Shown here: piece after piece, positions 43,740 to 54,129 of the stretch
How the letters are laid out: every line of letters starts with the position of its first letter
Position numbering within the stretch: the stretch's first letter is position 1
DNA from: Prevotella sp. 885
GTDB lineage: Bacteria; Bacteroidota; Bacteroidia; Bacteroidales; Bacteroidaceae
Length of the DNA: 64,000 nt
NCBI RefSeq assembly: GCF_002265625.1
Contig: NZ_NOVE01000004.1
Location: 58,980 to 122,979 of the forward strand
Direction: 5' to 3'
Position numbers and translations under genes: made by a program
The notes under the pieces: model-generated
Seen by the model: the letters and a program-made list of their open reading frames with translations, nothing else
The model's database searches: none
What the model was told of the DNA's origin: nothing

Positions 43740-45218
43740 ATGAAACATGTGTTACTTTTACTAAGTGTTCTTGGCTGCTTGTCTTCTGTATATGGTCAGA
43801 AGGTTGATACAACTTTAATAGGTAAGCAACAGACTGCGATATTTAATCGTCCTACTTATGGCTATTCAATTAAAGCCCCTAAAACCACTGATGACAACCA
43901 AGACTTTCAGAGTTTGGATATAACGTCTCATGCTGGAGATTTGGCAGATGTCTTGGGGGACAACATTTATAATGTAGACTCCTTGGTGGTCAGAGGAACT
44001 GTGGATGATGCAGATATTCACACGCTTTGGGATGCTTCCTTAAACGGAAGACTTTCAGTCATAAATCTTGAAAATGCCGAGATAGAAAATGGCATTATTC
44101 CAGAGAAAGCCTTTTGGCATCAAAAAGAACAGTTGGACCCAAGTTTGGAATTTATAAACACTATCCATCTAAGGAGAATCATCCTGCCGGATGGAGTCAA
44201 GCGAATTGAAGAAATGGCATTCTCTTACTGCGTCAATCTTGAAGAGATAAACATACCCTCATCCTTACAGTATTTGGGATCAGACGCATTCTCGGATTGT
44301 GTAAGTCTCAAGACTGATCCTCTGGTGTTTCCTGAAGGTTTTGAAAGGTTTGGACAATTGGTTTTCTATAATTGCAGTAGCTTGAAAGGGCAAGTAGTGT
44401 TGCCGTCTACCATCAAAGAAATCGGTGTCGGATGTTTTTTCAGGTCAAGGATTTCGTCTATCATTTTACCGGAGGGGCTGGAAAAGATTGGTGATGCAGC
44501 TTTTTATGCTTGCCGTCTAAAGGAGGTATGGATCCCGAACTCATGTCAGATCATATCCGGTTCAACCACTTTTCAGCAGAATTATCCTTTGAAAAAGATA
44601 CATTTGCCAGAAGGATTGGAAAAGATACCTGACAGTTTTGCAAGCAGTTGTTGGAATTTACAAGAGGTAAACATACCATCCTCTGTAAAAACAATTGGTC
44701 ATGATGCCTTTGACCGATGCGAATCATTAAAGAAAATAGAATTGCCAGACGGACTTGAAGTGATAGAATGGGAGGCCTTTTGTGGTTGTGACTCGGTGGA
44801 ACAGATTGTCTTTCCTGCTACATTGAAACAGTTGGGGCAAGAGAGCTTTTGCGATATACCAGAATTAAAACGCATCTATTGTATGGCTGAAGAACCTCCA
44901 GTATGCGAGGAATGCACTCATCATCCGGGGGAATCTCCATTTGGTGAATACAATTCTGATTCTAATTCAAGTACTCCCAATGACATTCCGGTTTATGTTC
45001 CGATGGGTACTGCTGAAAAATACCGTAAGGCTTGGGGATGGAATTATTTCACTAATTTTATAGAGACAGATGATTTCCCGACAGCAATACGTAATGTCAC
45101 CACGGAGCACACTGATTCCAAGAGCCGTATTTATGATTTGAATGGCAGAAAAGTGATAACTCCGCAAAAAGGACAGGTGTATATTAAAAACGGAAAGAAG
45201 ATAATATTTACTCGTTAG
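43740..45218 (+). CDS. BspA-like leucine-rich repeat surface protein
   Basis: The 492-residue protein starts with a signal peptide (MKHVLLLLSVLGCLSSVYGQ). From about residue 140 to 400 it carries BspA/Treponema-type LRR_5 repeats: IILPDGVKRIEEMAFSYC, INIPSSLQYLGSDAFSDC and further copies about 23 residues apart. The tail DLNGRKVITPQKGQVYIKNGKKII is a T9SS-like sorting signal. BspA proteins bind host matrix proteins and other bacteria; adhesion is inferred. Base composition is clearly more AT-rich than the secreted proteins downstream, suggesting a separate origin. Confidence 0.87.
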   Translation: MKHVLLLLSVLGCLSSVYGQKVDTTLIGKQQTAIFNRPTYGYSIKAPKTTDDNQDFQSLDITSHAGDLADVLGDNIYNVDSLVVRGTVDDADIHTLWDASLNGRLSVINLENAEIENGIIPEKAFWHQKEQLDPSLEFINTIHLRRIILPDGVKRIEEMAFSYCVNLEEINIPSSLQYLGSDAFSDCVSLKTDPLVFPEGFERFGQLVFYNCSSLKGQVVLPSTIKEIGVGCFFRSRISSIILPEGLEKIGDAAFYACRLKEVWIPNSCQIISGSTTFQQNYPLKKIHLPEGLEKIPDSFASSCWNLQEVNIPSSVKTIGHDAFDRCESLKKIELPDGLEVIEWEAFCGCDSVEQIVFPATLKQLGQESFCDIPELKRIYCMAEEPPVCEECTHHPGESPFGEYNSDSNSSTPNDIPVYVPMGTAEKYRKAWGWNYFTNFIETDDFPTAIRNVTTEHTDSKSRIYDLNGRKVITPQKGQVYIKNGKKIIFTR

Positions 45219-45256
45219 ACACAATCAGATTATAGTAACTTAGTAGAAAACAAAAA

Positions 45257-45311
45257 AAGAAACAGATGTAAGAACCATGCTCAACAGCAACGGTCCTTAC
45301 ATCTGTTTCTT
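45257..45311. terminator. Bidirectional terminator between convergent genes
   Basis: AAGAAACAGATGTAAG (45257-45272) pairs with CTTACATCTGTTTCTT (45296-45311). A- and T-rich flanks on each side allow use from both strands. Confidence 0.85.
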
Positions 45312-45340
45312 TATGTTATGCTAATTCTGTTTAGCCTATA

Positions 45341-47449
45341 TTATAATGTAACCTTTACGCTCTGCTTGCCCACCTTCACGATGTATGTGGCATTGGCAGG
45401 AACGCTGAAGCTTGCGGTCTCGGCGCCACTCATGTCACTTGCCACTACAGCACCAGCTGCTGTGTAGACGTAAACGGGAGCCTTGGCGGGATTGTTGACC
45501 ACGAGACGGTCGCCCTCCATGCGGACAGTTGCTCCGCTGAACGAAATGTCAGCATTGTTGATGCCGGTGGGGCGAGCCTCTGCCATGACGAGCTTATAGT
45601 CAGACATCTTGCTCTCGAGGTAAGATGTTCTCTCGTATTCGCTCTGGGCAGCCTGCTTCACTCTTACAGACTGTGCGCGGTGATAGATGTCCATGCCCTT
45701 GAGACGATACGGAACAGTCACGTCCACAGATGTGCCCTCGAGGAAGTTGCCGTAATAGAACGGGTCGTAGAAGAACTCGCCAGCCTTATAGTTCTGCGTG
45801 ATCTTCAGCTCCTTGATGTAGAGGTTTGTCCATGTGTAGGTGCCGTAGAATCCGATTATGCTGCGGTCTGTACCCTTGGTCAGCTCCACAGTCCTTGTCT
45901 GCCAGTCGTTGCTGAGATCCTGCACGTATACAAGCTCGGTCTGTACGAAGTCGTCCACACTCTTGTCGTAAGAGAAAAGAGCCACGGCGCAACGTGTGTA
46001 TGCCGTTTGAGCGGTGCCATTCTCGTCATAGTATGTACACGGCTCGGCTGCTGCTGTCATTTCGATGTTGATCTTGCCGCCGTCCTTGCTGAGGTCGAAC
46101 TCCGGTGAGATGAGTCCGTCGTCTTCCTTAGCCTGGGTCATCCAGAAAGCGTCGAGCACGAGTGCGTCCTTATATACAGCATAGTGTGTGGCACGCCATC
46201 CTGCCTGACCGTTCATCTGCGGATAGCCACGGTCTGCAGAATGGTCATCGGGATTGTCCTTAGTGAATTCCACTGGAATCTCCGAACCCTCGCCGTATGT
46301 CGATCCCGGCATCCAGAGATGTGTGACGGTCATCTTGCCGTCCTCCTTAGCCACGTTCTTTGCTGCAGCCACGTAGTTGTAGCGCTCGGCTGTCGGCACC
46401 TCGTTCCAAGAGGCTGTGTATGTGTCGCCGTTAGTGGGGCATTCGTCGGCAAGCGTCGGAGCCTCCACGTCCATAATCTTCACCGGTGTGCTCGGCATAG
46501 AAACCTTGTCGCCCTTCATGCCCTGAACAGTATAATAATATGTGTCGCCCGAGTCAGCGTTGTCAACCACAAATTCGGTTCCCGTCACCTTCTTGTTCTC
46601 CACGATGTAGTCGTTAGGCGTAACGCCGTCGCCCTTCACGGTGTAAACGTTAAGCAGGTAGCTGTCGGCTCCGTCCACTGCGTCCCAGCTGAGATTGAAA
46701 GTCTTGCCGGTGTAGAAGCGGTGTTTGTGACCAGCCGGTGTGCCGACGTACTGCTTCACCTGATAAACCTCGATGTCGTCGATGAGGATGGCAGCGTCCT
46801 GCGGGCAGATGTTGATGAGCGTTGTGGGACCGCCGTCATGGAACATAAACTCATACTCGCGCCATGTATTGTCAATCTTCTCCACCTGATAGTTTTCGAG
46901 GAAGCGCCATGTGGCTGTCATGCCGTTGGTCTCGGCACCCTCGATGACGGTGTAGTTAGACTCTGCGTCCTCCTCGAATGTGCGTGCGCGGAACTTCACG
47001 AAGAAGATGCCGTCGTTGCCGGTAAGGTCGAGAAGCGGAGTGTTGACCTGGCCGCTGTTGATGTAGAGACATCCGCCTGCGGGATAAGCGCCGTGTGAGC
47101 CCCATCCGAACTCTTTCGTATAGTCGCCCGACATGTTTATCCATGCGTTGTCGTCATTCTGGTAGCTGATGTCGGTGTCCTCGTCAGGCTCAGCCTCACT
47201 GCCGGTGGTCATCTTTGAGAAGTCCTCACTGATGATGCTCACCACCTCGCCATAGTCAGAAGGATTGATGCTAATGGCTTTCTGGGGGGCCGGTGCAGCG
47301 TTTTTAACAAAAGAGCCTGCGGCGGCTGCCTTTGCCTGAGACACAACAGTGGTACGGGGCAAAAGCTGGGTAGCCATCTGCTGGGCGGCTACCGGTGTGG
47401 CGAGGGCTATCATGCCTGCCACAACCATACAGTGAGTAAAGTGTTTCAT
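45341..47449 (-). CDS. Secreted choice-of-anchor-type protein with T9SS-like tail
   Basis: The 702-residue protein has a signal peptide (MKHFTHCMVVAGMIALATPVAAQ). Residues about 70-235 look like a choice-of-anchor J/MAM-type beta domain (IISEDFSKMTTGSEAEPDED; YINSGQVNTPLLDLTGNDGIFFVKFRA). One or two FN3-like modules follow (about 240-360: FNLSWDAVDGADSYLLNVYTV; TASWNEVPTAERYNYVAAA), then a second anchor-J-like domain (about 420-590). The C-terminus (VYTAAGAVVASDMSGAE; NATYIVKVGKQSVKVTL) is a T9SS-like sorting domain. No catalytic motif was seen. It is divergent from the paralogue pair at 47715. Confidence 0.78.
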   Translation of the reverse strand: MKHFTHCMVVAGMIALATPVAAQQMATQLLPRTTVVSQAKAAAAGSFVKNAAPAPQKAISINPSDYGEVVSIISEDFSKMTTGSEAEPDEDTDISYQNDDNAWINMSGDYTKEFGWGSHGAYPAGGCLYINSGQVNTPLLDLTGNDGIFFVKFRARTFEEDAESNYTVIEGAETNGMTATWRFLENYQVEKIDNTWREYEFMFHDGGPTTLINICPQDAAILIDDIEVYQVKQYVGTPAGHKHRFYTGKTFNLSWDAVDGADSYLLNVYTVKGDGVTPNDYIVENKKVTGTEFVVDNADSGDTYYYTVQGMKGDKVSMPSTPVKIMDVEAPTLADECPTNGDTYTASWNEVPTAERYNYVAAAKNVAKEDGKMTVTHLWMPGSTYGEGSEIPVEFTKDNPDDHSADRGYPQMNGQAGWRATHYAVYKDALVLDAFWMTQAKEDDGLISPEFDLSKDGGKINIEMTAAAEPCTYYDENGTAQTAYTRCAVALFSYDKSVDDFVQTELVYVQDLSNDWQTRTVELTKGTDRSIIGFYGTYTWTNLYIKELKITQNYKAGEFFYDPFYYGNFLEGTSVDVTVPYRLKGMDIYHRAQSVRVKQAAQSEYERTSYLESKMSDYKLVMAEARPTGINNADISFSGATVRMEGDRLVVNNPAKAPVYVYTAAGAVVASDMSGAETASFSVPANATYIVKVGKQSVKVTL

Positions 47450-47556
47450 ATACGAATGGTTTATGTTAATATGATTATTAATGTATGTTCAGTATCTAAG
47501 TGTAACCTATTTGCGAATTGTATGCGCAAACAGCACCACAAGTAATAGAAAACATT

Positions 47557-47565
47557 GCAAATGTA
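47557..47565 (-). promoter_or_regulatory. -7 box of the 45341-47449 gene
   Basis: TACATTTGC on the minus strand, about 108 bases before the start codon. Confidence 0.45.
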
Positions 47566-47608
47566 CAAAAAAACTTGCATTTTGAAATAATAATTCGATA
47601 TAAAAATG

Positions 47609-47617
47609 TATCTTTGC
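47609..47617 (+). promoter_or_regulatory. -7 box of the surface-protein operon
   Basis: TATCTTTGC lies 98 bases before the start at 47715. TTTG lies 24 bases upstream, slightly too far. Confidence 0.55.
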
Positions 47618-47714
47618 ACAAAATTAATGCTGTAAGCAAACAGCAAGACTAACATTTTTATAATCTATATTTCCACGACATCATATCCTATCTTTAAAAA
47701 ACAAATCGGAAGAT

Positions 47715-50700
47715 ATGTACAACAAGATTCTACTATCCTTGGCTCTTGCCATGGCTACACCTTTTGCCGGCACCTTCGTTGCTGCACAGACCACAACATC
47801 AGAACAGGCACCTTATGTCTATGACATCGCTGACGGCGAGGCTGACATCTACGGATACCTGCGCTTCGACACGCGTCTGCGCGACTACGGCGTGATGCAC
47901 TTCGCCACCAACGCCCCTGACTCTTACACGATGACAAAGTCGTACGGCATGATAGCCGGCGAGTCGTCAGTGTTTACGGCTGGTACGATGGTGGGCGACA
48001 AGATGGTGGCTTACCGCGTCACCTATTACGCCAACGTGTTTATGCCGGAGGGCATCTGCCTTGTAGACCCAAAGACAGGCGAATATGAGATGAAGTGGAA
48101 CTACGTGGACGACGGATCGCACCTCATCATCGATGAGATGACATACGACCCGAAGACCAACCGCATCTTCGCGATGCACTATGACACGAACGCAAAGACC
48201 ACCGACCTCTATGAGGTGGACAACACGACATACGCTCTGAAGCGCCTCGGCTCCATCAAGGGTACGGCGCTCATGACGCTTGCCGCCGACAACGGATGGC
48301 TTTACGGCGTCTCTTATTCCTTCGACGGAACGTCTTATCTTATGAAGATTGACGAGGCTACGGCTTCGCAGCCCACAGCAGTGAAGGTAGGCGCAGAGGA
48401 GCTGAATCTGCTCGTTGCCGACTATTCGCAGTCGATGGAGTTCGACAAGACCACACATCGTCTCTGGTGGGTGGCTCAGGCTATGGACGACAATTCGTAC
48501 CTCGTGGAGCTTGACACCAAGACAGGCAAGATGCTGTCAAAGAAACTGATAAAGGGCAATCCGCAGATTCTCGGCATGGCCATTCCTTATCAGTACGTGG
48601 CTGACAACGCTCCTTCGTACGTAGGATCGCTTGCTGCAGCTCCCACATCGGAGGGTGCCAACGAGGTGCGCCTCTCATGGACCAATCCTTCAAAGGACTA
48701 TCGTGGAGAATCGCTTTCTTCCCTTTCCTCATTGAAGGTCTATCGCAATTCTTCCCTCGTAACCACCATCTCTGACGCAAAGCCCGGTGAGGCTGCCACA
48801 TGGACAGACAAGAACGTGCCCAGCGGCTCATATATATATAAGGTGGTGCCAGCCAACGCTTCAGGCGATGGCATCTATCGCGAGAGCCGTACCTTCGTGG
48901 GCTATGACGTGCCCGCAGCTCCGCAGAACGTCACGCTGAAGGCAAGCGGAAAGAACGCCACCATAACATGGACAGCTCCTACGGAAGGTCTTAACGGCGG
49001 CACATTCGACAAGGCTTCCCTTTCGTACGACGTGGTGCGCATGCCCGACAACAAGACCGTAGCAACGTCGCTCAAGCAGTGCTCCGTAACTGACGAGGCT
49101 CTTGAGCACGCCGGCTATTCGTACATCGTCACTGCGAAGAATGCGCAGGGCAAGGGTGGTTCGACACAGTCAAACGTAGTGGCTTTCGGTCCTTCATACG
49201 GCATACCGTTCGTCTCGCCGCTCAACACGAAGGACGATTTCGGCGTGTGGACCTCGGTGGACAACAACAACGACGGACATACATGGGCTTTCGAGCCTTA
49301 TGACAACGTGGCATTCTATGACCGCAGCGAGACAGAGGACGCCGACGACTGGCTCTTCTCGCCCTCATTGCTCTTCGACGGCAACAAGGAATATCAGCTT
49401 CGCTATACATATTACTCCACCAACTGGGTGACCGAGTCGTTCCAGGAAGTGAAGGAGAAGATGGACGTGCGCTACGGCACAGAGCAGACACCTTCTGCCA
49501 TGACCACCGTGCTGAAGGATCTCGGCGAGTTCCATACAGCTTCGGGATATTATCTTTACGGCAAGGACGTATTCAAGCCGCAGAACGGCGAAGGCTACAT
49601 AGCCTTCCACGCCAAGTCAGAGCACAAGCACGGACGCATCTTCCTGAAGGATGTCTCGATAAGAGAATACAGCGACAAGGACCTCAGCGTAACCGATTTC
49701 ACCGGTTCTGCCACTGTAAACTGTGGCGTCAGCCATATCTTCACAGTAAGCGTGCGCAACGAGGGCAAGGCTGCCGTATCGTCATACAAGGCACAGATTA
49801 TCAATGCCGAGACGGGCGAGGTGCTGGCTGAGACTGCCAGCAAGCCGGTAGGCAAGGACGAGACAATGGACGTGCCCGTGGAGTGGACTCCCACTGCAGA
49901 GGGCGAGGTGAATGTTACGGCACGCGTGGTGCTTGACGGCGACACCTATCCTGCTGACAACACAGCACAGACCACACTGGACGTGAAGGTGGCTCCCGCA
50001 CATGCCGACCGTTGGATAACCGTCAACAAGGACGAGACAGAGGGATGGCTCGGAGCTTTCTATATGAACGACAAGCACTGGGAGGCACAGGCTCTCTTCC
50101 TTGAGAAGGAGATGCAGAAGAAGGACATCGACATCACCGGACTGCAGTTCGCGTTCAACGGCAAGACGGACGGCGCCTACACCTTCCCCGCTAAGATATT
50201 CATGAAGCAGACACAGCTGGACAACCTCATCCGCAAGGAGGGTAGCATCATGGGCGTGTTCGAGCTGAACGGATGGACCAAGGTGTTCGACGGCGAGCTT
50301 ACCGTACAGGGAGCCGGCGACAACGAGGACTTCTACGTCAAGCTTGACAAGCCATATCATTATGCTGGCGGCAACGTCAACATCCGCTTCAACATCGACA
50401 TCGAGGGCGACGTGATGCCTTCTGCCGACCTGCCCGTATGGCACCTCTCTTACACCACCGGCAAGAACCGCTATGCGTTCTATCGTGGAAGCAAGGAAGA
50501 GGCTCCGCAGGACGAGATATTCACAGCCGAATACATGCCGTACATGCTCTTCTCTTACATCGACAATACGTCAGGCATCGGCTTTGCCAACGCTGACGAC
50601 GCTGTGAAGATAAGCTTCGACGGTTCGCAGATTGTGTTCTCACAGCCGGTAGATCGCGCTGAGGTGTTCACCATCAACGGTGCTGCAGTGGTAAGCGTAA

Positions 50701-50801
50701 GCGCCACATCAGCCATCGGCACATCCATGCTGCCCCACGGCACTTACATCGTGAAGGCAAGCAAGGGACAGAACACCGTAGTGAAGAAGATAGTAAAGTA
50801 A
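47715..50801 (+). CDS. Large secreted beta-propeller/FN3/CARDB protein, T9SS-tailed (paralogue 1)
   Basis: The 1,028-residue protein starts with a signal peptide (to about residue 24, FVAAQ). Residues about 35-300 look like a beta-propeller-type repeat region (ICLVDPKTGEYEMKWNYVDDG; YDPKTNRIFAMHYD). Two FN3 domains follow (about 310-495: NEVRLSWTNPSKDYRGES; NATITWTAPTEGLNGGTF), a choice-of-anchor J domain (about 500-660), a CARDB domain (about 665-770: NCGVSHIFTVSVRNEGKAAVSSY), a beta domain and a T9SS-like tail (LPHGTYIVKASKGQNTVVKKIVK-like). No enzymatic site is visible. It lies 38 bases ahead of its paralogue in one operon. Confidence 0.82.
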   Translation: MYNKILLSLALAMATPFAGTFVAAQTTTSEQAPYVYDIADGEADIYGYLRFDTRLRDYGVMHFATNAPDSYTMTKSYGMIAGESSVFTAGTMVGDKMVAYRVTYYANVFMPEGICLVDPKTGEYEMKWNYVDDGSHLIIDEMTYDPKTNRIFAMHYDTNAKTTDLYEVDNTTYALKRLGSIKGTALMTLAADNGWLYGVSYSFDGTSYLMKIDEATASQPTAVKVGAEELNLLVADYSQSMEFDKTTHRLWWVAQAMDDNSYLVELDTKTGKMLSKKLIKGNPQILGMAIPYQYVADNAPSYVGSLAAAPTSEGANEVRLSWTNPSKDYRGESLSSLSSLKVYRNSSLVTTISDAKPGEAATWTDKNVPSGSYIYKVVPANASGDGIYRESRTFVGYDVPAAPQNVTLKASGKNATITWTAPTEGLNGGTFDKASLSYDVVRMPDNKTVATSLKQCSVTDEALEHAGYSYIVTAKNAQGKGGSTQSNVVAFGPSYGIPFVSPLNTKDDFGVWTSVDNNNDGHTWAFEPYDNVAFYDRSETEDADDWLFSPSLLFDGNKEYQLRYTYYSTNWVTESFQEVKEKMDVRYGTEQTPSAMTTVLKDLGEFHTASGYYLYGKDVFKPQNGEGYIAFHAKSEHKHGRIFLKDVSIREYSDKDLSVTDFTGSATVNCGVSHIFTVSVRNEGKAAVSSYKAQIINAETGEVLAETASKPVGKDETMDVPVEWTPTAEGEVNVTARVVLDGDTYPADNTAQTTLDVKVAPAHADRWITVNKDETEGWLGAFYMNDKHWEAQALFLEKEMQKKDIDITGLQFAFNGKTDGAYTFPAKIFMKQTQLDNLIRKEGSIMGVFELNGWTKVFDGELTVQGAGDNEDFYVKLDKPYHYAGGNVNIRFNIDIEGDVMPSADLPVWHLSYTTGKNRYAFYRGSKEEAPQDEIFTAEYMPYMLFSYIDNTSGIGFANADDAVKISFDGSQIVFSQPVDRAEVFTINGAAVVSVSATSAIGTSMLPHGTYIVKASKGQNTVVKKIVK

Positions 50802-50839
50802 AGAATAATTATTACTAACAACTAAATATTAATAATCGC

Positions 50840-53800
50840 ATGAAAAGATTTTACGCATCAGCTTTTCTGCTTGCGGCAATGACAGCGCTCCCGGCGTCCG
50901 CACAGAAGACAAACGTGTTTCCTGCGTTTAAGGCTCCAGTCGCTCCTCCGGTAGCGGCACAGTCAGAAAACCCATGGCATGCTACAAGTAGCATCGACGA
51001 CAAGTCGAAGGGCGTCGTAGCTTATGCCGGTCAGACAGCTGACCCCAGTAAGAAACGTGGATGGGTGAAGTTCCCGGTGAAGGACGCCTACAACTCAATG
51101 GAGAAGGTTTACGTGTATCACCCCACAGATGACCAGCAGATTCTTGGTATGCGCTGTGGTGCCTTTGACGGTGAGAAGTATCACGCTCTCTTCACACGTA
51201 TCTACACTCTCACAGAGTATCCTGACTTCTATGGTACCATCGACGTGAAGAGCGGTGAGGTGACCGACTCGATACGTGTATGGCGTGACTGGACCAACGC
51301 TGCAAAAAACGGCGAGTGGCAGAGTCAGTATGATATGGCATACAACCCCGCTGACGGACAGACATACGTCTTCGGTCAGAACCTCGAGAACACAGACCAG
51401 GCATACACTGACCTCTATACAGTGGACGAGAACGGCAACTTTGAACTCGTTACAACACTCGACTTCATCTACTTCAACTTCTGCTTCGACTACGACGGCA
51501 CAATGTGGGCTGTAAGAGCAAAGGCAGACAAGAATTTCAATGCAGTGGGCACAGAGCTCGTTAAGTTCAATCAGGACTACGAGGTGGAGTCTGTTATGGA
51601 ACTCCTCAAAGAGAAGAACCCGATCATCCAGGGTACATTCGGTTCTATGGCATTCGACTATTCTACGGGCGACCTCTACTGGTATGCCGTAACTTATCCT
51701 AACGCTTATGCTTATCTCTTCCGTGTTCCCACAGAGATGAAGAAGTCATGCGAGCTTGAGTATATGGGTGGTGTTGCCACCGGCACAATGCTCAACGGTA
51801 TGTACATTCCTTATCTTACAGCAGACAGCCGCGAGGCAGCCGGCCGCGTTACTTCCATCGCAGCCGTCCCTGCTGACAACTCTGTAAGCAAGAACACCGT
51901 GTCATGGACCAACCCGACACTCGCTTGGAACCGCACAGAACTTTCTGACCTCGCTGAGGTACGCGTTTACCGCAAGAAGGCTGACGCTAAGGGGGCCAAC
52001 ACAACAGCCGAGCTTCTTTCTGCCGACAACGCAGAGCTTCTCGCCACACTTCCTGCTGCTGGCAAGAAGGGCGAGACGATGGAGTGGGAGGACGCAGCTC
52101 CTCTGAACGGCATCAATACATACTACGTTGTTCCTTGCCGTGTAGCCGGCGAAATCGGTATGCCTGACAGCGTACGTTGCTTCAGCGGCAATGACGCTCC
52201 CGCTGCTCCGGTGGACATTAAGGCTACAAAGCTCGGCGAACAGAGCATCAAGGTGGAATGGACAGCTCCTAACATCGGTGCAAACAACGGTTATGTAAAC
52301 CCGGCAAGCATTAAGTATATCGTAACACGTCAGCCCGACAACAAGCGCGTGGCTAATACTGGCAAGACCTCATTAGTTGACGAGACCATCACTGGTGATG
52401 ACAACTACTACTATCAGGTACAGGCTTACACCGAAGAAGGTGGTAAGGGTGGCGTAGCCACTACTGAGAAGGTTCGCGCAGGTCTCGGATGGGACACTCC
52501 GCAGAAGTTCAACCTCTTCGAGGAGAACGAGGCTAACCGCTGGACTGTAGAAGATGCTGGTAAGAGCGGCGCTAACTTCTCTTACACTGGTCCGCTGGAT
52601 TACCAGGGCTACACTCTCTGGACATCATCTTCTCGCGAGACTGACTCTTGGGCATTCTCTCCGAAGCTCAATCTGAAGAAGGGCAAGACATATCGCTTCA
52701 CTTACACCGTTGAGGATCGTTATCCGAAGGTAGAGTTCAGCTATTATTCTGCCATCGCAACAGAGGCTTCTAAGGATAAGGTGGTGCAGACCATCGGCTC
52801 ACATGAGTGTATGTACTCAGAGACCAACTACAACAAGCGCACTTACACCGATACATTCACTCCGACAGAGGACGGCGTTTATCATTTCGGCTTCAACGTA
52901 AAGACAGAGGACGCTGACGTATTCTGCTTGTATAATCTGAATGTTTCGGAGATCTTCGACAACGACATCGCTGCTGTTTCTTTGTCTGCATCTTCTGATG
53001 CTGTTACTGACTACGAGAACAAGGCAACTGTTAAGGTGGCTAACCTCGGCAAGAACAAGATTGAGGAGAATAGCTACGTGGTACGTGTAATGCTCGATAC
53101 CGGCAACGGTCTTACACAGATCGGCTACAACAAGTGGGTGCCGGAGATTGCTGCTGGTGATATTGTAAGCGTAGAGATGAAGTATACTCCGACTCTCGAG
53201 GGTACATTCGATATCTTCGCTACTGTGGAAATGGAAGGCGACCAGGAGTTGGGCAACAACAAGACCAACACCGTAAGCGTAACATGTGAGGCTACTGCTT
53301 CTACTCCTTGGACAAACGTGGTTACTGATCCTGCTACAGAGTGGGTCAACACACACGCTCCGTTCGAGTGCTACGGCAGCAACGACCAGTCGCTCATGCT
53401 TTACTATCCTGAGGAAATCAATGCCACTCCGGGTTCTAAGCTCATGCGTATCGGCTTCGAGTATGACGCTAACTTCGACGAGACTTCTGAGGAGCAGAGC
53501 ATCCAGATCTATATGAAGAATACTAAGGAGCGCGAGTGCGAGGACGGTCCTATCTCTACCGACGACATGACTCTCGTTTACGACGGCATCAACTACTTCG
53601 TACCTGGTCAGAAGAACATCATTTCGTTCGACCTTGACACACCGTTCGAGTATGACAACACTCAGAGCCTCTGTATCGTGACATTCCGTTCTGGTACACG
53701 TCCTGCAATGTTCGGTTGCTTATGGCGCACATTCAACGCAGAGGGAGGTACATACCGCTCTATGCACGAGTCGCAGAACACTCCGTACAACGGCACCAAC

Positions 53801-53998
53801 TGCTGGGCAGAGGATCAGGTTCCGGTGCTCTACATGGCATTCGACAAGTATGTAGGCATTAAGGATATCAACGTATCTGAGGAGAATAACGAGAATGCTC
53901 CTGTATATAACCTCAACGGACAGTATGTCGGCAACAGCACCAAGCTGCTCAAGGCTGGCATCTACATCCAGGGTGGAAAGAAGATTGTAGTTAAGTAA
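50840..53998 (+). CDS. Large secreted beta-propeller/FN3/CARDB protein, T9SS-tailed (paralogue 2)
   Basis: The 1,052-residue protein has the same domain order as the preceding gene: signal peptide (LPASAQ), propeller-like region (about 70-330, GTIDVKSGEVTDSIRVWRDW; YNPADGQTYVFGQN), two FN3 domains (SWTNPTLAWNRTELSDLAEVRVY; KVEWTAPNIGANNGYV), an anchor-J domain, CARDB (about 710-800) and a tail (NGQYVGNSTKLLKAGIYIQGGKKIVVK-like). Sequence identity with paralogue 1 looks moderate, so the duplication is old. Codon bias is stronger here, suggesting higher expression. Confidence 0.82.
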   Translation: MKRFYASAFLLAAMTALPASAQKTNVFPAFKAPVAPPVAAQSENPWHATSSIDDKSKGVVAYAGQTADPSKKRGWVKFPVKDAYNSMEKVYVYHPTDDQQILGMRCGAFDGEKYHALFTRIYTLTEYPDFYGTIDVKSGEVTDSIRVWRDWTNAAKNGEWQSQYDMAYNPADGQTYVFGQNLENTDQAYTDLYTVDENGNFELVTTLDFIYFNFCFDYDGTMWAVRAKADKNFNAVGTELVKFNQDYEVESVMELLKEKNPIIQGTFGSMAFDYSTGDLYWYAVTYPNAYAYLFRVPTEMKKSCELEYMGGVATGTMLNGMYIPYLTADSREAAGRVTSIAAVPADNSVSKNTVSWTNPTLAWNRTELSDLAEVRVYRKKADAKGANTTAELLSADNAELLATLPAAGKKGETMEWEDAAPLNGINTYYVVPCRVAGEIGMPDSVRCFSGNDAPAAPVDIKATKLGEQSIKVEWTAPNIGANNGYVNPASIKYIVTRQPDNKRVANTGKTSLVDETITGDDNYYYQVQAYTEEGGKGGVATTEKVRAGLGWDTPQKFNLFEENEANRWTVEDAGKSGANFSYTGPLDYQGYTLWTSSSRETDSWAFSPKLNLKKGKTYRFTYTVEDRYPKVEFSYYSAIATEASKDKVVQTIGSHECMYSETNYNKRTYTDTFTPTEDGVYHFGFNVKTEDADVFCLYNLNVSEIFDNDIAAVSLSASSDAVTDYENKATVKVANLGKNKIEENSYVVRVMLDTGNGLTQIGYNKWVPEIAAGDIVSVEMKYTPTLEGTFDIFATVEMEGDQELGNNKTNTVSVTCEATASTPWTNVVTDPATEWVNTHAPFECYGSNDQSLMLYYPEEINATPGSKLMRIGFEYDANFDETSEEQSIQIYMKNTKERECEDGPISTDDMTLVYDGINYFVPGQKNIISFDLDTPFEYDNTQSLCIVTFRSGTRPAMFGCLWRTFNAEGGTYRSMHESQNTPYNGTNCWAEDQVPVLYMAFDKYVGIKDINVSEENNENAPVYNLNGQYVGNSTKLLKAGIYIQGGKKIVVK

Positions 53999-54022
53999 TT
54001 AGATATAAATTATCACTCTCTG

Positions 54023-54090
54023 GAGGGGTGGCAAAATGCAGTCAGCGGGATTTCGCTTCCTTATGGCTTACGTTTGGCCATCCCTCTCTT
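54023..54090 (+). terminator. Hairpin between the paralogue pair and the Omp28-like gene
   Basis: GAGGGGTGGC (54023-54032) pairs with GCCATCCCTC (54077-54086), followed by a short T-rich stretch. It may cause partial termination between cistrons. Confidence 0.55.
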
Positions 54091-54129
54091 TACGTAAAGT
54101 GACTCTAATAACAAAATCATAAAGCAACA

